From an uncultured Gammaproteobacteria bacterium (GTDB lineage Bacteria > Pseudomonadota > Gammaproteobacteria > HK1), in assembly GCA_947258715.1 (NCBI GenBank), contig CAMYJH010000027.1, forward strand, positions 48,510-82,328: a DNA stretch of 33,819 nt, written 5' to 3'. The notes under the pieces are model-generated. The model was not told where the DNA came from and did no database searches. It saw only the letters and a list, made by a program, of their open reading frames with translations. How positions within the stretch are numbered: the stretch's first letter is position 1; every line of letters starts with the position of its first letter. Shown in pieces: positions 1 to 8,265 of this stretch. Made by a program: the position numbers and the translations under genes.

Positions 1-377
1 TCCAGGGCAGCTATGCGGGCAGTAACTCGGTGCCCACTCAGTCCAACGGCCTTGCGCCGCTCAACGCGTTCAATGCGCCCATGGTAGTTGGCCGCACCGC
101 CGACTATCAGGTAGATATGGGCAGCGCAGCCACGCGACTGCATTTCCTTACCGGGCGGTTCGTTCCGGTGAAGGTAATGCGCGAGCTTGATGTCAAGGTT
201 GATGATGCCTATCCTGAAACTGGAAATCTCAGAGCTGTCGCCGACACTACAATCGTATTTGTTGGTAGTCCCGCGTGGGGTGGGCACGACATTGAGTGCG
301 TGGATCACAGCACTACGCCGGCGAGTTGGAACACTGCGACAGAGATTCAGGATTGCAATGCAGTGATTTTCTTATAA
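1..377 (+). CDS. Type IV pilin-like protein, 3' part only
   Basis: This is the C-terminal part of a pilin or pseudopilin-like protein whose N-terminus lies outside the window. The reading frame is open from base 3 and ends at TAA 375-377. The visible part has no membrane segment. It is recognised because it matches the C-terminal half of the complete prepilin gene at 2316-3071 on the other strand: shared blocks include NGL.PLN.F.AP, VGRT, GRFVPV, MRELDVK.DD and the terminal QDCNAV. The two are clearly paralogues. The paired cysteines near the end (ECVDH and QDCNAV) could form the C-terminal disulfide loop seen in many type IV pilins; that is inference. It may act as a minor pilin or a secreted pseudopilin. 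The missing 5' end leaves the GFTLVE-type motif unverified here. Confidence 0.7.
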   Translation, partial: QGSYAGSNSVPTQSNGLAPLNAFNAPMVVGRTADYQVDMGSAATRLHFLTGRFVPVKVMRELDVKVDDAYPETGNLRAVADTTIVFVGSPAWGGHDIECVDHSTTPASWNTATEIQDCNAVIFL

Positions 378-910
378 CAATCATTTGGAGTTGGATCCCC
401 TTACTGGCAAAACATCGTTGACGGTCCCGTACGGAATCGATTCATCCTTCCTGATTCTCCACTTCGATCGAGACCGGGAAGAGACGCGAGTTTTTCGTAG
501 TGGTTTAATCCCTTCCCTCTAATCGATCAGCCTCCCTTGCCTGCTAGAACAACACACAGTCCAAATCTTAAACTCTACTCAGAAGTCTGGATTCCCGCCC
601 TCAAACTCAAACCAATTGCCGGACGTTTTTATTTCCCAAAAACTATTCTTTCTTTACGCTAATCCTTTTAGTCGAGTCATTGCTAAGCAGCTATTTAGAC
701 TGCATCCAGTGTTGTGAATGGCTGCACAGCACAAGTGTGCGCTGGATAACACTTTGCTTCCAATTAGCGTCCAAGATCTAGACACGCAAATGCCTATAGT
801 GAATACTTTTAGAAAGGCCCCCTCATAAACGTTTGGTTCGAGCATCGCCTCGTTGCGATCGGCTTTGATGCGGACCATCGAACTTGACTCTTCGCGCACG
901 GAGCACGGAA
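378..910. other. AT-rich intergenic spacer, no gene seen
   Basis: I see no convincing gene between the pilin-like fragment and the glycoside-hydrolase-like gene. The stretch is AT-richer than most of the window and has stops in all frames. One open frame on the minus strand (654-899) has no recognisable features and overlaps the start of the next gene, so I treat it as chance. The spacer may hold the promoter of the gene starting at 911. Confidence 0.5.
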
Positions 911-2281
911 ATGCTTCAAAGCTTATTTAAACCGGTTACGTTCTTAGCAATTATTATTTTGATTGCGCCAACAGCCACTTATTCACAGATCATTTCCCTT
1001 GACGCAAACAATAGCTTTCAAACCATTACGGCTTGGGAGATATTGAATACAATTGCGACCGACCAAGATCCAAATTTCGATAGTTATAACGCTGAGCTGG
1101 CTGATCGACTTGCGAATCTCGGAATAAACAGAATAAGACTAGAGTCGCATGGGGGTAGAGAAGCTGTCGAGGCCGTCAATGACAATAACGATCCGGCGGT
1201 GATTAACTGGAATGCTTTCGATTTTACACAATTCGATGCGAGCCTCGAAAAAACGGTGCTCCCATTTAAGACGGCTGTCGAAGCATCGGGTAATAAATTC
1301 TTAATCAATCTGTGTTTTGTGGAAATCGGCAGCAATGCTGATGCTTTCCACAAGTTACCCGAAGAATATGCTGAGTTTGTGCTGGCCCACTTTATACATA
1401 TGGACTCCAAATACGGCTTTGTGCCTGATTACGTTGAGGCTGCTCTTGAGCCAACAATTTTCTCGGTATTTGACAACAACCCGGCGAATCTCGCCAACGC
1501 GATTATTGCGGCAGGAGACCGCCTTGCCGCAGCAGGTTACTTCCCGTCTTTTATCGCGGCATCTAACGAAAATGTGAGAACCGCAATGTCGTGGTTCGAT
1601 TCTATGATCCAGGTACCTCGGATCTCAGAATACTGGAAGGAATATTCACATCACCTCTATTCGGGTTGGAGCGATCAAGAATTACAGAACATCGGAAGCA
1701 AGACGAATCAATCTGGCCTCCAAAGCTCAATGCTCGAGTGGTGGCTACCAGCTAATGATTACACTGTACTGCACCGCGAGCTTAAGTTCGGCAACGTTTC
1801 TGCTTGGCAGCAAGGTTCAGCTAACAATTGGACGGACCCGGCGTTTACAGGATGGTCTTCGCAGAGTCTTTTTTACGTGGATAGCACCGATCCTACAAAT
1901 CCGCAGTTCGTCATGAGTCCAAGGACTAAGTTCTATAGCATGTATTATAGATTTATTCGTCCCGGCGCCGTACGGATCGAAGCATCGTCTGACACCGGAG
2001 TTCTGGATCCCGTCGCATTTATTAATGCGAACGGAAGTTATACGGTGGTTGTGAAGGCAAACAATGCCAATATTTTCGCAGTCGCTGGATTGCCGGCTGG
2101 CACTTATGGTATCCGATACACTACGAACTCAGCCTACGACGTATCTCATGCGGACAAAACGATTTCCGCGGGGCAAACTCTCTCAACGAGCATTCCCGAA
2201 GCAGGTGTGATCACAATCTTCGGCAACGGAGGAACGTTGCAACCTGCACAAAATGCACGAATTGAAAACGTAACCCCATAA
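911..2281 (+). CDS. Secreted glycoside hydrolase-like protein (GH30-like fold)
   Basis: This is a predicted secreted protein of about 456 residues. A signal peptide is visible at residues 1-26 (hydrophobic LAIIILIAPTATYS, then QI). The body resembles a TIM-barrel glycosidase of clan GH-A. ALEPT is a candidate acid/base Glu and SSMLEWW a candidate nucleophile Glu. The C-terminal FIRPGAVRI block followed by VAFINANGSYTVVVKANN resembles the beta-sandwich of GH30 enzymes. I infer hydrolysis of a polysaccharide or glucoside outside the cytoplasm; the substrate is unknown. The frame opens at 884, but ATG 911 has a GGAG Shine-Dalgarno at 900-903 and gives a clean signal peptide, so 911 is chosen. 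The gene is AT-richer than its neighbours and lies between two paralogous pilin genes, which suggests acquisition. A weak hairpin at 2294-2317 separates it from the convergent gene. Confidence 0.6.
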   Translation: MLQSLFKPVTFLAIIILIAPTATYSQIISLDANNSFQTITAWEILNTIATDQDPNFDSYNAELADRLANLGINRIRLESHGGREAVEAVNDNNDPAVINWNAFDFTQFDASLEKTVLPFKTAVEASGNKFLINLCFVEIGSNADAFHKLPEEYAEFVLAHFIHMDSKYGFVPDYVEAALEPTIFSVFDNNPANLANAIIAAGDRLAAAGYFPSFIAASNENVRTAMSWFDSMIQVPRISEYWKEYSHHLYSGWSDQELQNIGSKTNQSGLQSSMLEWWLPANDYTVLHRELKFGNVSAWQQGSANNWTDPAFTGWSSQSLFYVDSTDPTNPQFVMSPRTKFYSMYYRFIRPGAVRIEASSDTGVLDPVAFINANGSYTVVVKANNANIFAVAGLPAGTYGIRYTTNSAYDVSHADKTISAGQTLSTSIPEAGVITIFGNGGTLQPAQNARIENVTP

Positions 2282-2315
2282 GTCAAGGAACGCAGGAAAA
2301 CTTATTTACAGTTTC

Positions 2316-3071
2316 CTAAAACATCAACACCGCATTGCAGTCCTGGGAGTCAGCGCTAACGTTCCAGTTCGGAGGCGATGCGGCGTCGACACAGTTGGAA
2401 TCCATCCCGCCCCAGCCTGACGGCCCGCCGGTGAATATCGTGGCGGTCGCGATTGTTGCGCGCAGCGCCCCGGAGCGCGGAAAACCGTCGTCGGTTTTTA
2501 CGTCCAACTCGCGCATGGCTGAGACCGGAACGAATCGGCCAACGTAGACATGGAGCTGTGACGGCGCCGGGGAAGCCGCATCCAGATACTCGTTGGTCCT
2601 GCCGACGATGATGGGCGCGCCAAACACGTTCAGAGGCGTCAGCCCATTATTCGACGTCGGTACCGCATTCACGCCGGCAAAGCTGCCCTGGACAAAATCC
2701 GCTCTTGACAGCTGCTCCCACATGGCGTTGGGCTCGGCGTAGACGTTGGCGCCGGCAGGGTTGTCGAGGCGGCCATTGTTCGACGTGGCTACAGCTGCCG
2801 CGGGGTTGTTGACCGGGACGCCGATGCCAATCGAAGCATCCGATGCGGCCCAATCACCCGGGATCTTTCCATAGCGATCGAGAAATGCCAGATACGCGGT
2901 GCGAACTCCGGAAGACGTGTCCGCCAGTGTGCGCACCCGGCTGCTGTCGATTAGTTCCTGGCCCTTTAGAAATCCCGCGATCATCAGCGCGACCACCACC
3001 AGCACAATGGCAATTTCCACCAGCGTGAAACCGCGTTGGTCCCCGATGGTGTTCGCGCGCCTGTAACGCAT
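2316..3071 (-). CDS. Type IV prepilin-like protein with N-terminal methylation motif
   Basis: The predicted product of 251 residues carries a classic prepilin leader: a short basic leader ending in Gly (MRYRRANTIGDQRG), then FTLVE and a hydrophobic helix (IAIVLVVVALMIAGFL). PilD-type peptidase would cut between Gly and Phe and methylate the new N-terminus. The mature protein would assemble into a pilus or a type II secretion pseudopilus. The extracellular part ends with cysteines in NCVDAA and QDCNAV, as in the paralogue at 1-377. The frame can be extended to a TTG at 3110, but ATG 3071 gives a leader of normal length and is preferred. The stop TAG faces the stop of the glycosidase-like gene 34 bases away. 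No other pilus genes are nearby, so assembly machinery must be elsewhere. It could be a minor pilin rather than a major one. Confidence 0.75.
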   Translation of the reverse strand: MRYRRANTIGDQRGFTLVEIAIVLVVVALMIAGFLKGQELIDSSRVRTLADTSSGVRTAYLAFLDRYGKIPGDWAASDASIGIGVPVNNPAAAVATSNNGRLDNPAGANVYAEPNAMWEQLSRADFVQGSFAGVNAVPTSNNGLTPLNVFGAPIIVGRTNEYLDAASPAPSQLHVYVGRFVPVSAMRELDVKTDDGFPRSGALRATIATATIFTGGPSGWGGMDSNCVDAASPPNWNVSADSQDCNAVLMF

Positions 3072-3195
3072 GGCTTCAGTCGGCAAAAATGGCTTTAAAA
3101 ATCGAGTCAAAGCGCCTTAACCGGATAATTCTGCTCGCCAGTGAAGAGTAGTCGATTTTGTGCCTAAAGGCTTGGCGCCATGGGAAAATTCGTCA

Positions 3196-3954
3196 TCACG
3201 CCCCGTTGCGCACGTAGCGCTCGTGCAGCCTCACCGGGAGGCCACGCCTTTTCCTCAGCCTGAGGTTGAGCATTTCGACCGTCAGCGAGAACACCAGGGC
3301 AAAGTAGATATAGCCCTTGGGAACGTGATGCCCAAGGCCATCCGCAATCAGCACCATGCCGATCATGAACAGAAAAGAGAGCGCCAGCATCTTGATGGTC
3401 GGGTGCTGGGAGACGAAGCGCGCGACCGGGCCCGCGAAAACCATCATCAGCGCGACCGAGGTAATGACCGCGGCAACCATGATTTCGATTTCGTCCACCA
3501 TGCCGACCGCGGTGATGATGGAATCCAGCGAAAACACCACGTCGAGAATAATCACCTGAAAAATCACCCCGCCGAAAGTCGCCGGCGCCGTGGTCGAGGA
3601 TTTCCCCTCCTCGCCTTCCATCAGCTGATGGATTTCCATGGTGCTTTTCCAAAGCAGAAACAGTCCGCCCGCAAGAAGGATCAGGTCCCGGCCGGAAATT
3701 TCCTGAGCCAGCACAGTGAACAGCGGTCTGGTCAGACCTATGATCCAGGCGAGCACGAGAAGCAGACCGATGCGCATGAACATGGCAAGTCCCAGCCCGA
3801 TGCGCCGCGCCAGAGCTCTCCGTTCCTGCGGCAGCCGATCGGTGAGGATGGCGATAAAAATGATGTTGTCGATGCCGAGGACGAGTTCCAAAGCCGTCAA
3901 GGTGAGAAAGGCGGCCCAGGCCGCCGGATCGGTCAGCAGTTCAAGCATGGTCAT
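3196..3954 (-). CDS. TerC family integral membrane protein
   Basis: This 252-residue protein is very hydrophobic, with about seven predicted transmembrane helices and the TerC family signatures. The first helix carries LELVLGIDNIIFIAIL with the conserved acidic Asp. A central helix has ILDVVFSLDSIITAVGM, the second copy of the D-N/S motif. A soluble loop near residues 110-125 (MEGEEGKSSTTAPA) separates the halves. TerC proteins sit in the inner membrane and are linked to tellurite resistance and, in several bacteria, to manganese efflux or metal loading of exported proteins. Which applies here is not shown by the sequence. The start is ATG 3954, with a second in-frame ATG two codons later. 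The gene stands alone; the opposite-strand open frame over the same bases has the composition of a shadow. Confidence 0.9.
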   Translation of the reverse strand: MTMLELLTDPAAWAAFLTLTALELVLGIDNIIFIAILTDRLPQERRALARRIGLGLAMFMRIGLLLVLAWIIGLTRPLFTVLAQEISGRDLILLAGGLFLLWKSTMEIHQLMEGEEGKSSTTAPATFGGVIFQVIILDVVFSLDSIITAVGMVDEIEIMVAAVITSVALMMVFAGPVARFVSQHPTIKMLALSFLFMIGMVLIADGLGHHVPKGYIYFALVFSLTVEMLNLRLRKRRGLPVRLHERYVRNGA

Positions 3955-4310
3955 GACTCGCGGGATATTCGAGGGAGAGTTTACTTATTACACAGCACGA
4001 CGCCTACTCAGGCGGCCCATTTGAGCGGCACTTCAGCTATTACGGAATGAGTCTGTTACCAGCGTTCAAGAATCTCCCAAGAGTAATTGAACGCCCGGTC
4101 TGGATTGGTATGTCTACCGTCATTCTTGCGGAAACCGTCCTCCCTGCAGCGGGGACTGACGATTCGTGAAAGTTACGAGATCCGCTACACCATGTCGCCG
4201 TGAAAGCGGGAGAGAAAATCCATTCCTTGTATCCTTCACTAGGTGCCCGTATCGGTGCGCAGGACGCAGCCTGCAAGGATCGTTTTACGTGCCGTATTTC
4301 ATTTAGCGCC

Positions 4311-4340
4311 GATTCGCGGGCAAGCTCGCTCTCCTACGAG
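4311..4340 (+). repeat. REP-like palindrome, family B
   Basis: The core GCGGGCAAGCTCGCTCTCCTAC is an imperfect palindrome of the GCGGGCAAGC..GCTCCTAC type that is common between genes in Pseudomonas and relatives. Further copies in this window lie at 4451-4480, 13743-13768 and 13809-13833. Confidence 0.6.
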
Positions 4341-4450
4341 GGCATTGAATTCCGATAATCGCAAGCAGAGAGTGACGACCCGAGGGATTGTGCTGGAAGT
4401 TTATGAGATAGCCCTCTTGCTGCGATTGAAATTTTTTTCACATGCGCTGG

Positions 4451-4480
4451 AAGGATCGCCCGCAAGCGGGCTCCTGCAGG
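4451..4480 (+). repeat. REP-like palindrome, family B
   Basis: The sequence GATCGCCCGCAAGCGGGCTC followed by CTGCAGG forms a hairpin with arms GCCCGC and GCGGGC. It is a second copy of the family B element at 4311-4340, in the same spacer and orientation. Confidence 0.6.
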
Positions 4481-4495
4481 AGTCGATTAATCGTC

Positions 4496-4543
4496 GTCAT
4501 TCCCGCAAAGCTTGCCCCCGTGAAAGCGGGGGCGGGAGTCCAG
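4496..4543 (+). repeat. GTCATTCCCGC repeat, family A (with insertion)
   Basis: It begins GTCATTCCCGC and ends GCGGGAGTCCAG, the two halves of the family A element, with a longer and rearranged centre containing CCCCCGTGAAAGCGGGGG. Other copies lie at 9421-9476, 9547-9574, 10647-10676, 16143-16170 and, inverted, 16268-16295. Confidence 0.55.
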
Positions 4544-4573
4544 CAGGCAAGAACCCTCATTAGCGTATGGCCG

Positions 4574-5008
4574 CTAAGCAAGCTCGTTTGCCTCAATGAA
4601 TCGACCGAGCTTATTTGTTATCACGCCGTTGAATTTTTCGAATTCTTGGAAAAGATCTTCGAGCTGACGCTCTTGTGTTTCTGTCCAGTCGGTGCATTCC
4701 TCGTAATCGTCCTCGTCGTCGGGGACGCCGTTTGGAAACGCCACCCGGATAGCTTGCTCGACAACTGAATGCACCTCGGGCAAATCGAGTTGTTTAAGGT
4801 GGTCAAGAATTGCATCCAGCTCGGTTTTACCAACCCAGCGAAAGTATTGTTCGAAGGAGGCACCGCTATTTACCTCCTGAGACAAGAGTTCGACCTGGTA
4901 TACGAAGTCTTCCTGATCCGAGACTGCTTTTCCCGAATGCACCGCTTCCATTGCCCTTTCATACACGCTCGACACGCGCCTTTCGTTTTCTAAGGTTGAA
5001 ATCTCCAT
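4574..5008 (-). CDS. DUF4375 (DMP19-like) family protein
   Basis: This is a small acidic cytoplasmic protein of 144 residues with no signal peptide or membrane segment. The middle resembles the DUF4375/DMP19 family: a QVELLSQEVNSGASFEQYF block (the family often shows E-x-NNGG-F-Q-F), then a helix pair, and the motif VAFPNGVPDDEDD in place of the usual FP.G.P.D. Members are soluble proteins of unknown function, often found near polymorphic toxins as possible immunity proteins, but no toxin is visible here. The start at 5008 is well supported: AGGAG lies just upstream of the ATG on the minus strand. It is flanked by a repeat-rich spacer and a gene-free gap and so appears to be a single-gene unit. 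Confidence 0.6.
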   Translation of the reverse strand: MEISTLENERRVSSVYERAMEAVHSGKAVSDQEDFVYQVELLSQEVNSGASFEQYFRWVGKTELDAILDHLKQLDLPEVHSVVEQAIRVAFPNGVPDDEDDYEECTDWTETQERQLEDLFQEFEKFNGVITNKLGRFIEANELA

Positions 5009-5329
5009 ACGTTGTCTCCTGGCGCCAAGTATGCCCGGGTTTGGGAACTATTAACTGACTTTGAAACGCAACAACTGCTCTCCCCAGAAAGTCGAGCTGA
5101 GTAAAAAAGTATAGTGTCCCGGCAGCGCGAATGGAGGGATCAGACTCCCGAAGTTTACTATTTGACCACGGGCGTGCCGCGCTCTCGCAAACTCGAAGAC
5201 GTCCTGAATCGGGCCACAGGCTACGGAATAACAAGCCTGATAGCAGAAATAACAAGTGGATTGCGAAGAAACGCATCCACTCTCCCAGTTGGGACTCGCG
5301 GAGGAATGAGCGGAGGGTTCCCGCTGGAC
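5009..5329. other. Gene-free gap
   Basis: No gene or clear structure was seen between the DUF4375-like gene and the cytochrome gene. Open frames in this interval on either strand overlap the real genes and lack any family signature. Confidence 0.5.
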
Positions 5330-5710
5330 CTATTTGTCCAGAGTCGCCAGGTAATCGAGGAGATCCTGGAGCTGTTCGGACGTCATGGGGCCCTTTTTGC
5401 AGGTGGTGATGGGGACGCGCGTCTTACGAACGCGAGTTTTCAGCTCCAGGGTTTCCGGGTGCTCGGACTTCCAGGTGGCTTGCGGATCCGACAGGAATGC
5501 CTTTAACCACTCATTAGTATGCCGCTTGGTGACGTCGGCCAGACCCGGTCCCACCAGCTTGCTACCGTCGACGCGGTGGCAGCTCTTGCAGTCGCCGCCC
5601 TGCATGCTATTGAAAAATTCCTCGCCCCGCTTGGCATCGGCCCAGGCAAAAGAAAAGCTCAAGAAAAATACGACAAGCACCGATTGTGTCGATACAAATA
5701 CTTTTCGCAT
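5330..5710 (-). CDS. Small class I c-type cytochrome, exported
   Basis: This 126-residue protein starts with a signal peptide (residues 1-25, hydrophobic VLVVFFLSFSFAWA, then DAKRGEEFF). A single haem c attachment site CKSCH lies near residue 41, followed by VGPGL, the usual loop after the haem site in class I cytochromes. A candidate axial methionine is in KKGPM near residue 108, and the protein ends in the expected C-terminal helix (EQLQDLLDYLATLDK). It should act in the periplasm as an electron carrier or as a small subunit of a larger redox enzyme. No partner enzyme is adjacent; the next gene is a pnt remnant. Two extra cysteine-free loops of about 40 residues separate haem and Met, normal for the class. 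The specific redox partner is unknown. Confidence 0.88.
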   Translation of the reverse strand: MRKVFVSTQSVLVVFFLSFSFAWADAKRGEEFFNSMQGGDCKSCHRVDGSKLVGPGLADVTKRHTNEWLKAFLSDPQATWKSEHPETLELKTRVRKTRVPITTCKKGPMTSEQLQDLLDYLATLDK

Positions 5711-5797
5711 GACCTTTCCTCCCTGCGTCTGAACGAACCGAGCCTTGCTTTTACGACAACGCAGAGAAAAACAGATTGAATATGAGACCGAAGTAGC

Positions 5798-6311
5798 CTA
5801 CATCGCCTTGACGATCTGTTCCACCATCTTCTTCGCGTCCGAGAACAGCATCATGGTGTTGTCGCGGAAAAACAGCTCGTTTCCGATGCCGGCATAGCCG
5901 GAGGCAAGACTGCGCTTGACGAAGAGCACGGTCTTGGCCCTCTCGACGTCCAGTATCGGCATGCCGTAAATGGGGCTTTGCGGGTCGGTCTTGGCGGCTG
6001 GGTTGGTGACGTCGTTGGCGCCGGTGACGAAAGCGACGTCGGCCTGGGCGAACTGGCTGTTGATGTCGTCCAGCTCGAACACTTCGTCGTAGGGCACATT
6101 GGCCTCGGCCAGGAGCACGTTCATGCGCCCGGCATGCGACCGGCGACGGGATGGACCGCATAAGAAAGTTTCACTCCTTCCGCCTTTAGCTTGTCGGCCA
6201 TCTCCCTCACCGCGTGCTGCGCCTGAGCCGACGAACTTCTTCACAGTCTCCAGTTGATACCGCGACGCGGGTTTCGCGCTCTTGGCGTTCTCTAGGAATG
6301 CCAAGCTTCAT
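5798..6311 (-). pseudogene. pntA-pntB deletion fusion, remnant of NAD(P) transhydrogenase operon
   Basis: Read on the minus strand from ATG 6311, the DNA encodes the start of the transhydrogenase alpha subunit ([20 protein letters not shown]), then after a frame change [11 protein letters not shown]. At about 6225-6235 it switches to the beta subunit: [18 protein letters not shown], then [14 protein letters not shown] one-base loss near 6123 shifts frame, and the rest continues as [43 protein letters not shown] and [11 protein letters not shown] to the natural PntB end. The proton pump is therefore represented by roughly the first 30 residues of PntA and the last 140 of PntB. The intervening operon is gone. 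The junction GGCTCAGGCGCAG can be read in either protein, which hints at deletion through a short homology. Two or three frame breaks make it non-functional. A normal operon would span about 3 kb. Confidence 0.85.
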
Positions 6312-6436
6312 GAATAACTGACGCTGTGACGTGAAATCACGTCCTGAGGGCCCCCGAAAGTCTTTGTATTTTGCGTGTTCGAACCAGTTTCAGTTTACAA
6401 CGGCATGAGCCGCTGGAAAGCCTTGCGTTAACGCGC

Positions 6437-7618
6437 TCACCCCTGAAACAGCGCCAGCGGCACGCGCATTTCGGCGCTGCTCACGCCGCCATGGACTCCG
6501 ATCATCATCTTGCCCTGCTTCTCCGTCGCCAGGCGCTCCCGGATGGCGCAATTTCCCTTCATGATCAGGCAATAATGACCGATGCGCTCGCCCAGCCGCG
6601 GGTGCGGCTCACCCAGCCCGAAGAAACCGCGGGTAATAAGGTCTTGGCTGGAGTAAATCTCGCACTTGTCGCTCAGGCGCTCGCGAACGTAGCTCTCGAA
6701 GTCCTGTTGCCGATGGGCGTCGACATAGCAGTACGCCGCCCGCGGCTCGCCACAGAGCGGCGCCACCAGCGTCTCCGCGAGCTCGGGGTGATCGCTTAAG
6801 TCCACCCAGCTCCCATTATCCGTGTCCACGAAGCCATGATCCGCGGTAACGATCAGACAGACATCGCGGCGCTGAATCCCGTCGAGCAGATCGGCCACGC
6901 CCCGATCGATTTCCTTCAGGTGGATAAGCGCCGTCTCGCTTTCCATGCCGCAACGGTGTCCCAGAGTATCGAGCTCGGGCCAGTAAGCGTAGGTGAAGCT
7001 CGCTTTACGGCTCGAGGTAATTCTGCGAATCCTGCCGAACATCTGACTGAGCTTGCGAAAGGGCTTGACCATCGCGCTGCCGGTGTGCGCGCGCGTATAA
7101 GGGGAGTCCCACAGAGTCGCGGGCTGAACCATAAAACAGTCGCGCTCGATCTGGTCGAACACCGGGCGCCTGTCGAAAAGAGCACCCGGGTTGAGGCCGA
7201 AGCTGCCGAGCAGCTCACTTCCCGGGCGACTGCGAAAAGGTAGCGGCGCGGCCACCATTCCGATTTCCCGCAGCCACATGTACCAGCCGGTGAGCGCGTG
7301 CTGCTGTGGGGCCTCGGCGGTCAAAAAGGTGCTGATGGCGCTGGTGGTTGTGGACGGAAAAACAGAGGTCATCGGCGCGTTGAGGCCAGCACTCAGCGCG
7401 CCGTGCGGAATTCTCCGCCGCAGATAGTCGTAACCGAGCCCATCGAAGACCAGTAAGACGACGTGTTTCGAAGCGTCGAGCAGTTCCGGCGTGACCACCG
7501 AATGCGGCCTGTACAGGGGGTCACCGTTCCTGCTCTCCGACGGGATCGGGCCGAGCCCGGCGACGACGGAAGCCATCAGGTTGACGATGCTGTTGCCGTT
7601 ATAGTCGGGTAAGGGCAC
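6437..7618 (-). CDS. Type I phosphodiesterase / nucleotide pyrophosphatase family protein
   Basis: The 393-residue product has the alkaline phosphatase superfamily metal-site motifs in order: VFDGLGYDYL near residue 58 (first Asp), VFPSTTTSA near residue 87 (Thr nucleophile), PELDTLGHRCG near residue 223 (Asp/His), VTADHGFVD near residue 260 (Asp-His) and GVHGG near the C-terminus (His). This matches the PF01663 family, which cleaves phosphodiester or phosphonate bonds using two zinc ions. No signal peptide is seen, so it is probably cytoplasmic, and the physiological substrate is unknown. The start is a GTG at 7618; the following PDYNGNSIVNLMASV is typical for the start of this subfamily, which favours it over ATG 7576. 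It is divergent from the IalB-like gene, 46 bases away, so the two probably share a promoter region. Confidence 0.88.
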   Translation of the reverse strand: MPLPDYNGNSIVNLMASVVAGLGPIPSESRNGDPLYRPHSVVTPELLDASKHVVLLVFDGLGYDYLRRRIPHGALSAGLNAPMTSVFPSTTTSAISTFLTAEAPQQHALTGWYMWLREIGMVAAPLPFRSRPGSELLGSFGLNPGALFDRRPVFDQIERDCFMVQPATLWDSPYTRAHTGSAMVKPFRKLSQMFGRIRRITSSRKASFTYAYWPELDTLGHRCGMESETALIHLKEIDRGVADLLDGIQRRDVCLIVTADHGFVDTDNGSWVDLSDHPELAETLVAPLCGEPRAAYCYVDAHRQQDFESYVRERLSDKCEIYSSQDLITRGFFGLGEPHPRLGERIGHYCLIMKGNCAIRERLATEKQGKMMIGVHGGVSSAEMRVPLALFQG

Positions 7619-7664
7619 GAGGTTTTCGCGGACTGGCCTTTATTTTGCGGACTGGAGCCGTAAG

Positions 7665-8249
7665 ATGGCGCTGTTCCAGAGTTCTACAGGCTCGATTCTA
7701 AGCCCATTCGCTCCGGCCGCGCGAACGACAATGCGCTCACACGCAGCACTGCGCTCCATCGCGGCATGTATGCTCTGTTCGATCACGGCCGCCATGATTC
7801 CGCCCGCGGCGCCAGCGCTCGAAGACGGCCAGAAGTTCAAGGACTGGAGCGGGCGCTGCGAAACACTCAAGGGCGTTGACGGGGAACGCTGTTACATCTT
7901 CCAGCGGCTGGTCACCAAGAAGGACGGCGACTATCTGCCCGTGCTGCACGTGCTGGTGGGCTACATCACCGCCGACGGCAAGCCGGGCCTGTTTGCCACC
8001 GTTCCATTAGGCGTTTCGCTGCCCCAGGGGCTTCAAATCAGCGTGGACGGCGGCGAAGCGGTCAGCTTCGGCTACAGCCACTGCAACAATCAGGGCTGCT
8101 TAGGCGCGCTGGCATTGTCCGACCAGCTGATTGCAGAGATGAAGGCCGGGAAACAGGCGCTCATCACCGTTCACTCCGGATCGCAGCAGCCCGTCTCCAT
8201 CACCGTTTCCTTGAGCGGCTTTACCGCCGGATTCAACGCCCTGCGTTAG
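7665..8249 (+). CDS. Invasion-associated locus B (IalB) family periplasmic protein
   Basis: The protein resembles IalB: an N-terminal hydrophobic export segment (IAACMLCSITAAMIPPAAPA), then FKDWSGRCE with the conserved W and first Cys, ERCYIFQR with the second, and a C-terminal CNNQGCLG pair. IalB proteins are small secreted or periplasmic beta-sandwich proteins first described in Bartonella; in free-living bacteria their role is unknown. ATG 7665 has a good GGAG ribosome site seven bases upstream but gives a long pre-region of 22 residues. ATG 7731 gives a more usual signal peptide (MRSHAALRSIAACMLCS) with a weaker ribosome site. Either could be used. It is convergent with the OsmC-like gene, with only 16 bases between stops. 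Confidence 0.85.
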   Translation: MALFQSSTGSILSPFAPAARTTMRSHAALRSIAACMLCSITAAMIPPAAPALEDGQKFKDWSGRCETLKGVDGERCYIFQRLVTKKDGDYLPVLHVLVGYITADGKPGLFATVPLGVSLPQGLQISVDGGEAVSFGYSHCNNQGCLGALALSDQLIAEMKAGKQALITVHSGSQQPVSITVSLSGFTAGFNALR

Positions 8250-8265
8250 CCCTCGATTCCCGCAT

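Larger units (their letters stand above)
3955..4573. other. Repeat-bearing intergenic region, no gene seen
   Basis: No gene is supported here. The stretch contains two REP-like palindromes (4311-4340 and 4451-4480) and one copy of the GTCATTCCCGC-type repeat (4496-4543). Short open frames run through the repeats and look accidental. Confidence 0.6.

Noticed and set aside
2294..2317. Possible bidirectional terminator between the glycosidase and prepilin genes
   Set aside because: AGGAAAAC and GTTTCCT can pair only with a bulge, and the T run is poor; too weak to list as a terminator.
3160..4050. Long open frame on the plus strand, 296 codons, opposite the TerC gene
   Set aside because: It is His/Gln/Arg-rich with no family signature, and is the complement of a clear TerC membrane protein gene.
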